64,000 bases of DNA from contig NW_026273344.1 in NCBI RefSeq assembly GCF_020536995.1, positions 124,001-188,000 of the forward strand, given 5' to 3'. The translations under genes were made by a program, and so were the position numbers. The number at the start of each line of letters is the position of its first letter. The first letter of the stretch is position 1. The notes beneath the pieces were generated by a model. That model was not told the DNA's origin, made no database searches, and was given only the letters and a program-made list of their open reading frames with translations. Origin of the DNA: Dreissena polymorpha. Its lineage: Eukaryota; Mollusca; Bivalvia; Myida; Dreissenidae. Of the stretch, positions 1 through 12,500 are shown one piece after another.

Positions 1-1241
1 TTTAAAAACATACAGGACGCTTTTAAATGTTTACTTTGACAGTCGATTTGGTTTGACAATGCATGTTAACACTATGAAACCCCAAACAGTTACGCTTACA
101 TTTTTTATTATATAAATATGCAACATCACTGTTATAGTTAATGTGGCACAGAACACAAATAATATCTCCTTTTTGACTAATCGTGACGTTTTTATCTATA
201 CTTACGTACGTTAAGTTTATTTATTGTATATCATTCATTAGTTACACAAAGTAAATCTTCCGTCAAATATTTACGACAAGACATCGTATAATAATATATT
301 GAAACTTGTTTGAGAACAAATACAATACGTACAACAACACTCCATACACTTAAATGCGGGTACTTGCGTATTTTACATGGATGTCTGCAATTTATGACTA
401 ACACAAAATGATAAAGTATATATTTATTTTATTCGTTAAATCATTTAGGAGATTGTGGTCCGAAATTGTTTTTCACGAACATATCGAACGGCACTCGATT
501 TGTAATGTTTTGATTGAAATCGCTTTGAGTAATGCAAATAAAACATACAAGCTTCATGTTAATGTCTGAAAAGGACGAATGTTGTTATGACAGGTCTGTA
601 TTATTCATTTGCAGTAGAATGTGTAATATTAATTAGTAAAAGCAACTATTAATGCTGTATTTATGTAAGACACCAAAACGGAACGCCTCAAATGTAATTC
701 GCTTGTTTGCTCTTGGAAATAAACGCTAGCAACATATGATTAATAAAATATGAATTTGCCCTACTGAATATATATAGAATCTGGCACGAGTTGTCATATC
801 ATGCCATATTTTATTAAACGAGTTCAGGAATTTTGTTTGTAAGCGAGCCTTTGACGAGCGTACTAACGAATTTCCTGGACGAGTTTAATAAAATATGGTA
901 TGATATGACAACGAGTGTCAGATCATTTTCATCTCATGCTTTTAAATGAGTAAATTAAATAAATTTATTTTATGCTTTGCGGTGGTTTATAGAGAAATAT
1001 CAGTGAATTAAAACTGATAATTTCACTGTTCAAACAATGAAAATTATCAGTGAAAATTATCGATAATTTTCACTGTTTTACCGGAACTATTTTTTTTACC
1101 CCATTGTGACCCCCACGCAGTCTTCCACCAAGAAAGAGAACTCTTCAATGAATATTTATATCAACTTACGGAGTAACTTCCCTTGAACATACATGTACAC
1201 ACTGTCGTCTGCTTTTTAAGCCTTTACTCTGAAACTTAACA
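1..1241. other. Gene-free AT-rich stretch before the recombinase gene
   Basis: I see no exon on either strand. The stretch is AT-rich. It holds one clear foldback element (776-925, listed separately) and a short run of related 'aaaattatcagtgaaaattatc' like half-repeats around 1000-1080. The recombinase gene begins at its right edge, so its promoter is presumably here, but no convincing core promoter motif stands out. Confidence 0.6.
776..925. repeat. Foldback (palindromic) element upstream of the recombinase gene
   Basis: Two arms of about 60 bp (776-839 and 862-925) are inverted copies of each other with a few mismatches. The arms share a core like TTGTCATATCATGCCATATT and are separated by a short spacer containing GCGAGCC. 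The layout matches the foldbacks at 4101-4250, 39536-39690 and 56191-56345, but the arm sequence differs. It is probably a non-autonomous foldback or MITE-type element. It ends about 315 bp before the recombinase start codon. Confidence 0.75.
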
Positions 1242-3677
1242 ATGAATGAAATGGAAAACGAAGAAATTAATTTTATGTTCTCGGATATTTTTGATTTTGA
1301 AGATTATTTTAATGAAAATACAGAAATTCTTAATGAGACATCAAGTTTAGCAGAAGAAACAACAGCAACAGTATCAACAGCAACAGTATCAGCAGCAACA
1401 AAAGTACCAGCAACACTGTTATCCATAACAGAAACAAACCAAACTTATGGAAGGGCTTCAGAAACAATTTCTGCTGGGATACAGTCATCAACAGCCACTG
1501 CAGTAAAAACGGCCACAGCAACAACAATGAAACGGCAGTTTCGAGAAGTCAATATTGACAATTTCCTGAATGAAAATGAAAATATGAACACCAAAAAGAA
1601 AACAGTAAGTGACATGAAACTCTTCAACCAATTTCTTCTTCACAAACAAGACTCAAGAAATGTTGAAAATATTCCTGCGCATGATTTGAACAATTTGATT
1701 TGTGAATTCTTGTTTGGTGTCACCATAAAAGATGGAAGTGAGTACGAGCCCACAACACTGCGAGGCATCATCGGCTCAATTGACCGCTATTTAAAACACA
1801 ATAACAGTAACATATCACTCATGAATGACAAAGAATTTGCCAAAGTCTGGGAAGTGATGAAAAGCAAACAAAAGGCATTGAAAAAACAAGGCTATGGGAA
1901 TAAACCCAGAGAGGCTGTGGCACTAACAAAAGAGCACATCGAGGCAATGTATTCAGCCCAGACACTAGGAGATTCTAGTCCCAGAGCCTTGATTCATTCG
2001 TTGTGGATGATCTGCACAACCCATTTCGGCATGAGGACGGGAAATGAAATACATAAACTCTGCTGGGGGGACGTTACACTTGGTGTTGATTTTGAGTCAG
2101 GCGAGGAATACATCACACGCGATACCGAGCGCCAGACCAAGACCAGAACAGGGGAAAATCCAAGAAATACCAGGTAAATTTCTATGTCTGAAACATTGAA
2201 CTAAATTCATCAAATCATGTATTGCCTTTTAATTCAAGTATTTAATTTTATAGCCATAATTATAAGTGGCTTATAAAATTTACATGGCAAAATTAGTGTA
2301 AATGGAATATGCTTATATTTATAAATTATTTTTAATCAACAAAATGGTTAACTTATCAATGATATAATAATTTTTTATGTATTTAAAAAATTATGGCCGG
2401 CTCATTAGCAACAGAAGATCAATAAATTAATGATTAATAAATGAACTTAATGATTAATTGCCAAACAAAAGCCATTGACATCATGTTTTTATATGGTTTA
2501 AAGCAACTTCGTGGAAACGTTTGAATTCAGTATTGCTATTTTATACACAAATAAAGTTTAATTTTGTAAGGTCAGTCAAACCAAGGGCTTATGCAGTCCC
2601 CGAAGAGCCCAACAGAGACCCAGTTCATCTGTATAAGCTGTATGCAGACAAACGGCCGGTGGAAATAAGAGGAGATGACAGTCCGTTCTTCCTTACACCA
2701 TGCAACAGCACACAGCTTGGCTGGTTCAGGAGGTCAGCAATTGGTATAAACAAGCTGTACGGCATCATGGCAGAGATGAAGGCGGACGCTGGGATAACAG
2801 AGCCCAGAATCACCCCATACAGGTAGAATTAATTAACATTTAACTCATTTGCATATGTATGGTGGCACTAAGCCAGGTGACATCAAAGCTAAAAAAAAAT
2901 TAACTCGTGAAAACAGACTTATTTTGTGTTTCCCCGACTTAATTTTTTTGGAGCGCTGATGTCACCTTAGTGCCACTGTACATATCTCAAATAAAAAGAA
3001 AATGATCACTTACCTTTAAATTAGCATTATCACCATTTGTTCAAGATTTCTTATTTCAGCACGACGCCTTTCTCCGATTTTCCAGATCCACGCACTGTAT
3101 TCTTTTTTGGATGAAGTTTTTCAAAGGGACACAAAGCAATTACAAAAGCTTAATTTAAATTGTAATATGCAATGTTTCCTTTTGATTTTTTTCCAAATTT
3201 ATAGCCAAGACTATCAATAAAATTACTTTCTTTTACAGTGCAAGAAAACACTTAATCCAGACATTAAATGATGAGAACATCCCGGCTCACCAGATCGTAC
3301 AAATTTCAGGCCACAAAAATGTCAATAGTCTAAATAACTATAGTGGGATAAACAAGGATCAATCAAAACAGATTTCAAAGATCCTCTCAGTCTCACATTC
3401 AAACCAAACTGCTGTAGCAAAGCAGAATCTTTCTCCATCTGCAACTGCAACCACGTCAATGAGTGATTTACCGATGGGAAGAGGATTCTTTGTAAACTCA
3501 AATTTCCACGGCAACGTTACTTTCAATTTTCACAGCTCTGAAATGGGTCTGTCCCAGAAAAATGTGTTCAATCAACAAGTAAAATCTCCAACACCAACGC
3601 CGGATGTTTCGCCTGATTTTCCTGATCAACCACGCTACAAGCGTATCCGTATGATTCCAGACAGTGATAGCGATTAA
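1242..3677 (+). CDS. Crypton-type tyrosine recombinase / DUF3504 protein, 3 exons
   Basis: Exons 1242-2173, 2571-2822 and 3239-3677 join with matching phase 2 junctions (CAG|GTAAAT, CAG|GTAGAA; acceptors TGTAAG, TTACAG) into an uninterrupted protein of 540 residues. The first 95 residues are low-complexity and rich in Thr, Ala and Val. Residues 118-230 resemble a core-binding (SAM-like) region. The catalytic region follows: Arg265 in GMRTGNE, a possible Lys near 300, Arg397 in YSARK, His420 in SGHKN, and nucleophile Tyr429 in NNYSG. The His-to-Tyr spacing of nine matches Cre. The usual HxxR box reads YxxR here. The tail (440-540) is Ser/Pro rich. Eukaryotic relatives are Crypton transposases and the DUF3504 region of ZMYM2/QRICH1/KCTD1-type proteins. 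An active Crypton copy, or a host gene derived from one, both fit. It would act in the nucleus by strand exchange through a 3'-phosphotyrosine. Confidence 0.85.
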
Positions 3678-4100
3678 ATAGTTTGTGATAAAATTGGCAC
3701 GAACACTTACTGTTGATTTTTTTCCAGTTAATTCCATTTAATTGTTATCACTCCTTTCGTGTGCATTTTGTTAAAAATGGCGAAGACATTGTTAGCGTTA
3801 TTTACGCTATAAATAGACTCCGCATATTAATACACCAACATGACATAACAAACAAATTGTGTCATCATATGATTATTTATTTTTTAAATGATGTTATCGG
3901 TGTTTTTTATCTTTTCACTTGATATGTTTTGCATTGTAAATACATAAAAGTTATTGTTTAACGTTTGTTTTCTTGTGAACTATTTGCAACGCTTATTGTA
4001 AAAGCGGTAATGATATTTTGGGGCGCCCAATGGGAAATTGGTTTGAACGGATTGGCAAATGTATAAAAATATTAATTTGTGAGCATAAAATAAAAAGAAA

Positions 4101-4250
4101 ATTTGTTGGATTGGGTGGAATATCGATTTTAATTCACTCGTGATCATAGAAAAAATATATTTTCACTCGTGGCTGCGCCACTCGTGAAAATATAATTTTC
4201 TATGATCACTCGTGAATTAAAATCGATATTCCACCCAATCCAACAAATAT
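4101..4250. repeat. Foldback element, CACTCGTGGCTGCGCCACTCGTG centre family
   Basis: This is an almost perfect inverted repeat. Arms of about 65-70 bp begin ATTTGTTGGATTGGGTGGAA and meet at a G+C-rich centre with TGGCTGCGCCA. A second, more diverged copy lies at 56191-56345. Both copies are preceded by the same GCATAAAATAAAAAGAA string, so the mobile unit may start a little to the left. No coding capacity; non-autonomous. Confidence 0.8.
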
Positions 4251-6119
4251 CCTCTATATTAACGCAAACATAATAATAAATCTCGAACGTTGTTTACATT
4301 TCGTGACGTCATTTGACGTTGCAACGTCATTTCAGCAAAATAACAAAATGCGATTGGTCAATAAACGAAAACTAAGCTAATGAAAACGCTTAAACATGTT
4401 GTATTACACATGTGTAATATAAAAAAATATGTGATGGTTATATTACATGGGAAACATGGAATGGCATGTGATAAAACAACATTATTCGGCAGCAATATCT
4501 GAATTACAAAAATGAATAGACGACATTTAATTTCGAAACAATCGAACACGTGTTCGCCAAAACACGAAATAATTTGCAAGTGTTGTCCTCTTTCTATTTC
4601 GTCGTCAACTCGCCCAAGTGTATAACAAGTATGTGCAATAACGATTATCATATATGCCATGCATTACAATTTACCTTACATTATTTATTTTTAACCTCCA
4701 AGAAAGATACTTAATGACTAAAAATGAATAAACAATAATATACGACAATGTATTTTAATGTTCTACACATTTATCTTATACAAGTCAAGTTACCATTACC
4801 GGATCAGTAGCGTAATAAAGTTGATCTGGTGAAAAGCAATAAATGTTTTGAGACTTCTTTTACTCCAGTTTGATTTAATATTACCTTTTCTTACTGATTC
4901 AGCATATATTCTTATTTTTAAACGTTATTTTGAACTGTCGAAACATGAAATGTCTTGTTTACAATGACCAAGTTACATTGCCAGTTATAAATTATATTCA
5001 TTTTTTTTGTTAGTAATAGTTTTCTATAATGTGACCTTGTATCCACACTTTACGCATGGTGTTCTTGTGTGAATTATCTGTTGAAAATCCTAAAAAGATC
5101 GAACAGTTATGGGCATCTTACAAACCATGTAAATTATTTGAATCATATCTAATCATCAATATTGAGCATGAACATAAATAAAACTTTAAGATTGAGATCA
5201 TTTATTACAAGAATCAATGTTCAAGATTTGCATATATTTTTATATAATATATCATCAATACGCATATAATCACGCTTGATCCGTTATTGCCCTAATTATT
5301 CATTTCATTTAAGGTGTTGCAAAATCTTAAACACGAATCAAAACTGAAATGGACTTTTGCAGGCAGAAATACTACTAAATGGCCTTTAAATTAATGAGTA
5401 AACTTCTGACTTTCCATCAGAGTTATAGCATGTAGCCGCGAAAAATGTTTAACCTCAATTTGGAAACGAGACGGGAGTCAACAAAGTCGTATAAACATGT
5501 CAGCAAAACATACCGAAATGTTTGACAAACAGTAGTTCCGATTACGACTCAATCAATGCATTTAAAGAACAGGCCTTGGAGATGCTGTGTGCAAAATATC
5601 ATCTCAAAATGTCATCTATTTATCGCGATACGCAGTCTTGAACATCAAAGCCATCCGCTACGGGTAATGATCCGGTAAAGGTAACTTAACTGTACAATAT
5701 GGATACTTCAGATAAACAAAAATATTTATGATAAATAGTCTATTAATTTTAGTGTGTTCACTATGTTCTATTGTGGTTTTTAGGTAGAACATATACATTT
5801 ACTAAAATGGAAAGGAACTCGATATGACAACACAAATGTTTGTCTTACCAAAAAATGGGTTAATAATTACGCTTGAAACAGCAAAAGCAAATGTTTTGTT
5901 TTCCGGACGGCGTTTTCATTAATTATTAACTGTTTCAAATGTTATAAATCATTAATGACAAACAATACATATTCGTGTTGAAAACAATACTAAATACCGC
6001 TTTTTCGCTTTCCTGAATATAGGCTGAATTAATATTATCAATTTAAAGGCACGTTTAAAGGCATGTTATTTATTGTATATAAACAAACATGTTTTTGAAT
6101 TTCATAAAATTAAGTTATC

Positions 6120-6500
6120 AAGAGGGACATGGTGGCCCTTTAAGCGCTCATTTTGCTGCAGACTTGACCAAGTGATAAAGTTTTCGTTCAAAACTTGATC
6201 CAGATTCCAAATAGGCTTTCATATTCTCAGATTAATATTCTGACCAAGTTTCAAAGTTTCATTAAAAAATCAGTCAATAACGTGGCTTCAGAATGGTTAC
6301 GTTTTTAAGATTGGCCTGGTGACCTAGTTTGCAGATGCATCTGACCCAGATTCCAACGTGGCCAAGATAATGTGAAGATCACTCTTTTTTAAGAGTGGTA
6401 AAAATTTTAAAATGTTTTTTTCTTCTAAAATTTAACCTGGTGAACAAGGTTTACAACGCAGGTCACCCAGATTTGAACTTTGCCTAGGTCAAGGATACCA
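6120..6500. repeat. Diverged fragment of a bivalve interspersed repeat
   Basis: Phrases such as 'ctgaccaagtttcaaagtttc', 'gacctagtttgcagatgcat' and 'aaggtttacaacgcaggtcacc' recall the repeat units at 46124-47295. The stretch has no open frame of note. Boundaries are approximate. Confidence 0.4.
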
Positions 6501-7980
6501 GTATGACCAAAATCTATAAAGATTGAAAAATAAATGCGATTTAATGCGACATTGTGCATTTGACAACCGAGAATAGTCAACTATTGTTTTGGGGCCGTAC
6601 TACAAACTCATTCCCATTAGAACTTGAAACGTCTTTGGAATTTCTTTTAAGCTTTTTATCGTGCCTTTTATTCTGATAAAAGATATGCCTGTTATCATGA
6701 TGTGTATCAAAGCTGATATCAAATTTATTTCGGCTTCGGTCTATGTACAATTTAGGACTGGTCACTAATATGTCACACGGCATTAAAGTTTTATTTTATT
6801 TCTTATAATCGTTTTATTAAGATAAAATCAGCATTGTCCAGGACATTAAACAATGCGCGAGTGCCTTTATCAAAACAACCTAAATGTCGTGTGTGCGAAG
6901 AATAAAAAATACACTATGCAAAATGCAATAGCACACCTCATGATGACACAAGCAATGTGAATGCTTATTAAGCGACTGTCGTTTGTATTATACATGTTTG
7001 AGAAGCGGTGCATGATGGCACTACGATGTTATAACGCAGTCTTATTTTTTAATTCATGTAAAATATTATCAAGATTTTTATTTATCTTGGTAATATCGAC
7101 TATAAAAAAAATAAATTGTTATGGCTGTACTAGGGCAAGGCTTACACCACCCGTCAATGAAAGAAGTACGTTTTCAAGTATTCACGACACAAGGCAAAAC
7201 AGTGGGTTTGTAGTATTCAAATGATTTTGTTTCAGTTAGAAGTAACCCCAAATTTCAATCTATTAAGACTTTTCATCTAGTTGCAAGAGCATATAATTTT
7301 AGAGCATTTAGTTCTTTGCAATGTTTCTTTATATTGGCAAGATGAATTAGTAAACAAAAATATGTGTTTACTATTTAAAGCGAGTATGTACGATTTGAAT
7401 ATCGATATAATCTGCTCGCATTTTTAAGCAAAAAATAAATATGAAAGAGTAACGTTGTATCTCATTGATTGAAAATATTTACAAGGTATATTCAATCAAA
7501 TAATAGTTGTTGCAATTGTCCTTTAAACTTGTCCCAACGTGTGTTTGTACAAGTTTAATCACACAAGTATTTAACTATTTTAAATATATATATGATAAAT
7601 ATATGATAGTATTTTCTGATAATATATAAATATACTAAGGAGATTGCTAGTACACTGCTTTAACAGCTTTGTTCTCTATGGAAATTCACACATCAATTTC
7701 TATGTACATGTATATAGTAGAATTTGAAATATGTACTTATGATTGTATATAATTGCAAATTATTAAAAAGTACGATAAGTGTTTATATCACTAAACGTGT
7801 AATTCAGATTAGATGTAGTATCGATAATGAATGTTATGCTTAGTATGCTATTTGTAAAATTAAGCAAAATGTTACGATGTATGCGAGCAACATCTAATTG
7901 TAACATGCCGAAGAACGGCGTGCAATACAAACTTGACCTGTATATATATCAAATCAAGTGCCATCGCCTTCTAGGCTAAT

Positions 7981-8190
7981 AAACTCTTTTAGTGCTGGAA
8001 CCGAATTTTGAAGGCCTTTGCAAACAGTTTGGATCCAGATGATAAGCAACATAACTTGGCGTCTCATCAGGATTCAAACTGTTTGCTATTCTGATAGTAT
8101 TTTCTGAAAAAAAAATCGAAGAAAATGCTAATTTTAGAAATTCAGTAGGCGACATTTTAGCAGACGACAAATATACCAGCATGCAAAGGG
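7981..8190. repeat. MITE with CTTTnAnTGCTGG terminal inverted repeats
   Basis: The ends read ACTCTTTTAGTGCTGGAACC and CCAGCATGCAAAGGG, which are short inverted repeats. The middle is an imperfect palindrome around TTTGGATCC and GACGCC, damaged in this copy. Related copies lie at 36043-36369 and 53181-53389, allowing clear family recognition. It has no coding content. Confidence 0.75.
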
Positions 8191-9490
8191 CTATGGAGAT
8201 CGGAAAGCTACCGCGCATTCTCGATTGTCATTAGATGAACCCGATAAGTGAAATCGCGGCAGAACTTTTTCCACGCCTGCTCAAATTGCAAGAAAAAGCT
8301 TTTGTCCGTAAGATTTTGGCAACAAACCTTTTCTTTTATTTCAGTATCTTTTTAAGAATTTTAATTCATTTTCGTCAATTTAATATTTGTAAAATTGCAA
8401 ATCATTAAAAATAATGGTTATGTTACATCAACATTTGTTTGTTTCCAAACACACGGACAAACCCCGGGTCGACAGTCAACTGTTTTGGAATTCCAAACTA
8501 AACGTTTGATCAAGTCTTGCAAGATTTGATTTTAATCTCAAAATGAATTCTAAACTGCATTTTTCCATATAAACCGCATATACTGCCACGGTATTTCGAA
8601 AATTACTGTCATTGCACATCCTTTATTACAGTTGTATAGTAAAGGAAAGCGTTGCCCTTCTAAAACACGAAAATCTGTAAATATCCTTTAACGTGAATAA
8701 AATAATATGTGTTATGTGATATGTTATTATATATACACGGGTGTTTAACGTATTGCTTATAGCCATTTCTTTCACATGTAACACATAAAAGCCAGGACGC
8801 CAAACACAGAAGGATTCAAGTTTTCACTGATTACAGATAAAAAACAACACTTTAATATGCTCAAGGTGCAATACCGATAAAGAGGGAAGATAAGGGGACA
8901 GATAAATATAAGCAATTAGAACTTGATTGCACTTATTTATGTTCTCTGAGTGTCAGATGTGTTGAACGATTGGTGTGCTCCGTTGTAACGTAATTTAAGA
9001 TTTCGTAATTCAGTATTGCCGTACGAAAAATTATAACACAAATGATAAAGCGAAGAAAACACTTGGTCATCCGGTCAAGGTGTCAAAGAAGTCTTAAGAA
9101 ACAAAAAGACCCCGAGATCTTACTGCACAATAACCAAAGCACATACTCTCTAGTAAATGGAACAATCTTGATATAGGACAAATTAACGATGCAGCTCGTA
9201 AAATACGAAATCTTTAAGAATTTTCTGAAAAAGAGTATCAAGTCCGTTTTGCTACTAAAATTCAAAACAAAAGGAAATTGCGTGAGGCTCTGCCTGTGCA
9301 TCTTAAAAATTATGACAAGTTGTTTTTATTGGAGAGCTATATCAACATAGATCATTGATGCTTCCAAGTAAGTTGAATACATTTGAATACATTTAAAATT
9401 GGTTGATATTGGTAACTATCCCCGGTAGTCATAAACGCTCCAATATGTTTAGTGAAGACAAAGGACAAAGTAATCGACACCGTTTGTTGA

Positions 9491-9496
9491 TTTATT
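9491..9496 (-). terminator. Polyadenylation signal of the PGRP gene
   Basis: AATAAA on the minus strand lies 16 bases past the PGRP stop codon. That is close to the stop but usable. It is the only canonical hexamer immediately downstream. Confidence 0.6.
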
Positions 9497-9512
9497 TCCT
9501 AGAAAAGAAGCT

Positions 9513-12500
9513 TCAAGGATGGGCGTGGCTGTAATGTGGCCATGTTTGGATAAGATTGTACAGGGCGGTCCCAGGGCACGAGGTCTGCCCAGCGTCTCTG
9601 TGACCATAGAGGCGGTAACTTCCGGCGATCTTGCCCAGCTGTACTCCGCATGCGATCAGATTCTTTACAGCTGAAAATGATTAGATATGCTTTTGAATGC
9701 AAATTAATTTACTAGTTTGTTAATATAAAACATGTATAAATAATAGTTAGTATTTTAATTAATAGATATTCCTGCCTCCAAAAACCTTGGAGACTTTTAT
9801 TTGACAGAAAGTAGTTTCAAATAATGCAGCAAACGATGGTCATACTAGTACTACCTTAAAAAAATAAACTAACATGTAAGTACAAAAAAAATAAAGTAGA
9901 ACATAGTATGATCGCAATCCAGAAAATCCAGAATTAGGAAGGAATACCTGTGAGTGCCTTGTCGTTGGGTACATGTGAATCAAAACTGCCGATCATGGAC
10001 GCAGCAAACCCCTTGCTGTTGTACTGCTCTGTGTGAGCCCCTACGTAGCCCCACCCTCGCCCCTCGTAAACGTTCCCGTCTTCGCCAACCAGGAAACTGT
10101 ATCCGATGTCGCTCCAGCCTGCGAATGACTTACGATTTTAATGTCTATTGGGTCTTGCAACTACTGACTACTTAGATACGATGGGTCACTTACCAGGCTA
10201 TATGTATTTAAACTAAAAACAACAACAACAGGATAATTGTTTAAAAACAATTGTTATCGTTCGTTTCCTTATATCTACTGATGTCAGAGAGTTTTGTTAT
10301 GAATACTTTTCTTGAAGATAGTAGACAGGACTTTTTTCTAGATCGTTAAACTCTTATTAAATGTTTTAATAACATGAGTCATACATGTGTTTGGATTAAA
10401 TAAACATGTTAATATAGTTCAAATATAAATATTATATTTTTTACTTTAGTTTTTTTATTTTGTGTATGTTCCATCTTATATAACACGGATATAAAAGACG
10501 TTTCAAGACTTTAATAATCGATTTCTGTCAAATATTATACAAATGGATCAGGCATATGATCGACAAAATGAACCATTTATATTTAGAAAATTGTCTAAAG
10601 AAATCAGTATAGAGAACACCTCGTTATTAATACCATTCTTAGTTATTGTACAAAGACATTAACAGGATATTATGTTAAGAATATTAGTTCCGAAGTTTAG
10701 TCCCACACAAATAAGCTCGAAGGTGAGCAAACGGGCTTCAACCAGTAAAGCGATTTACATCAAAAGGGTGAAAAACTCGATTTGATATGGTTTCTTTATT
10801 GGATAAATCGAGGTTTGTACTAATAAGGCTTAGACTGGAAATCAAGAGAAACCGGTCTGTTATAGTAACGAGATAGATCTAAATGTGATGCGTACGGAGG
10901 AAAACGGGCCGGAATTATCCGCGTTGCGATTCATTACAACCGCGTGTGTCAAGAAGAGCTTCTTCCATGTGTGAGTAAATTTTTACCGTTATGGCCCATG
11001 TGGTAGGACTGAATGGACTGGACCCGTGCGATGCATCCCGCCCGGTCCGAGCAAGGCGGGGTCTCCGTGTGGTGTATGAAGAACTCCGGGGCTGGCACGG
11101 GCATCGCGGTGTGAGCGGTGGCAGCCTTGGCGCCCCATTGGCTGCGGGTCACGATGTTGACGTTCGAGCATCCTCCGCTACCACCGCTACCTAATCGTGA
11201 CAGTTGATAAGTTGTATGACACATATTTGGTGTCATCCTATCAAACAATAGACGTTTCCGCCTATGTCAATGGTATATGCAAGTTAACAAACTCTCATAG
11301 CTTTTTTAACAAGGTCAATTGGATATCGAGGCCCAATTGAAAATCGAGGCTCCTCCACTTTGTCATTGTAGCGAAGAAATAAAATTACATATTTTTTATC
11401 ATGCGTCTTGATTGCATATTATACTGTTTTGGATTAAATTTTACCAGACATTTTCAAAACAGGATGCATATATAAAAGTATACCCCACATCTCTGCGGAT
11501 ATATTTTGCCGCAATTTTAATTTCGAAGATATATAATTTGGACATTTTACATTTCGGATGTATACACAAAGAATGGCATCGTATATACATCGGACATATT
11601 AAGAATACGCCGATGGCCAATATTTGTTAAGTGCATGTTGTTAATTATGAATCAAATTTAGTTGAATCATACTGTATTATAATAGATAACGACGTGAAGT
11701 TCTAAATGTGAAGTCTTGAAGCTGTTCTTGTTATTTCGGAAGTAACTATAATTAATAATTCACTATAGTTTAGGATTGTTCGAATTTAGAGTTCGCGGCA
11801 TTCATCATTACAAACTGATAGTTTCATACTATCCTGGAACTTGTTTAGCCAAAAAAAATAATTTGATTGGTAAGAGGATGTCTCAAGATTTAGACTTGTA
11901 TATGGCTAAATATTAAGAAGGTTGTGTATGTTGTGTCTGAAGACAATTCAGAATCGGATCGGCTTCATTCTAGTGGTAAAATGAGTCGCGTTCTGAGAAA
12001 ACGGGGCTTAATGTATTTGCGTAAAGTGTCATCCCAGATTAGCCTGTGCAGTCCGCACAGGCTAATCAAGGACGACACTTTCCGCTTTAATGGTATTTTT
12101 CGTTTAAAGGAAGTCTCTTCTACACGAAAATACGGGTAAGGCGGAAAGTGTCGTTCCTGATTAGCCTGTGCGTACTGCACAGGCTAATCTGGGACGACAC
12201 TTTACGCACATGCATTAAACCCAGTTTTCTCAGAACGCGACTCAAATGTACCACCGGTGGGCTCCTTCTTCTAAGGTAGTTCTTCTTGAATGCCCTGAGC
12301 TTTTATGAGTACATACGTACAGCTCAGACCCGGAGGGTCAATAGCTGGGAGTTGGATTATTGCAACTATCTTCACAGGGTATTGAGTGTGAATTCGGATC
12401 CAGTCGGACTCTGAGAAACCACTAATTCAAACTCCTATAAATATTTTGGTTGTAAAAAATAATTTATGATATTAAAAGCTTACATGTAATACTAATCTTC

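Larger units (their letters stand above)
3678..9490. other. Gene-free intergenic stretch with scattered repeats
   Basis: No exon could be supported on either strand. It contains a foldback (4101-4250), a diverged fragment of the element that is intact at 46124-47295 (about 6120-6500, recognisable by 'ccaagtttcaaagtttcat' type phrases), and a MITE (7981-8190). The rest is AT-rich unique-looking sequence. An AATAAA within 4085-4095 could serve the recombinase gene. Confidence 0.55.
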
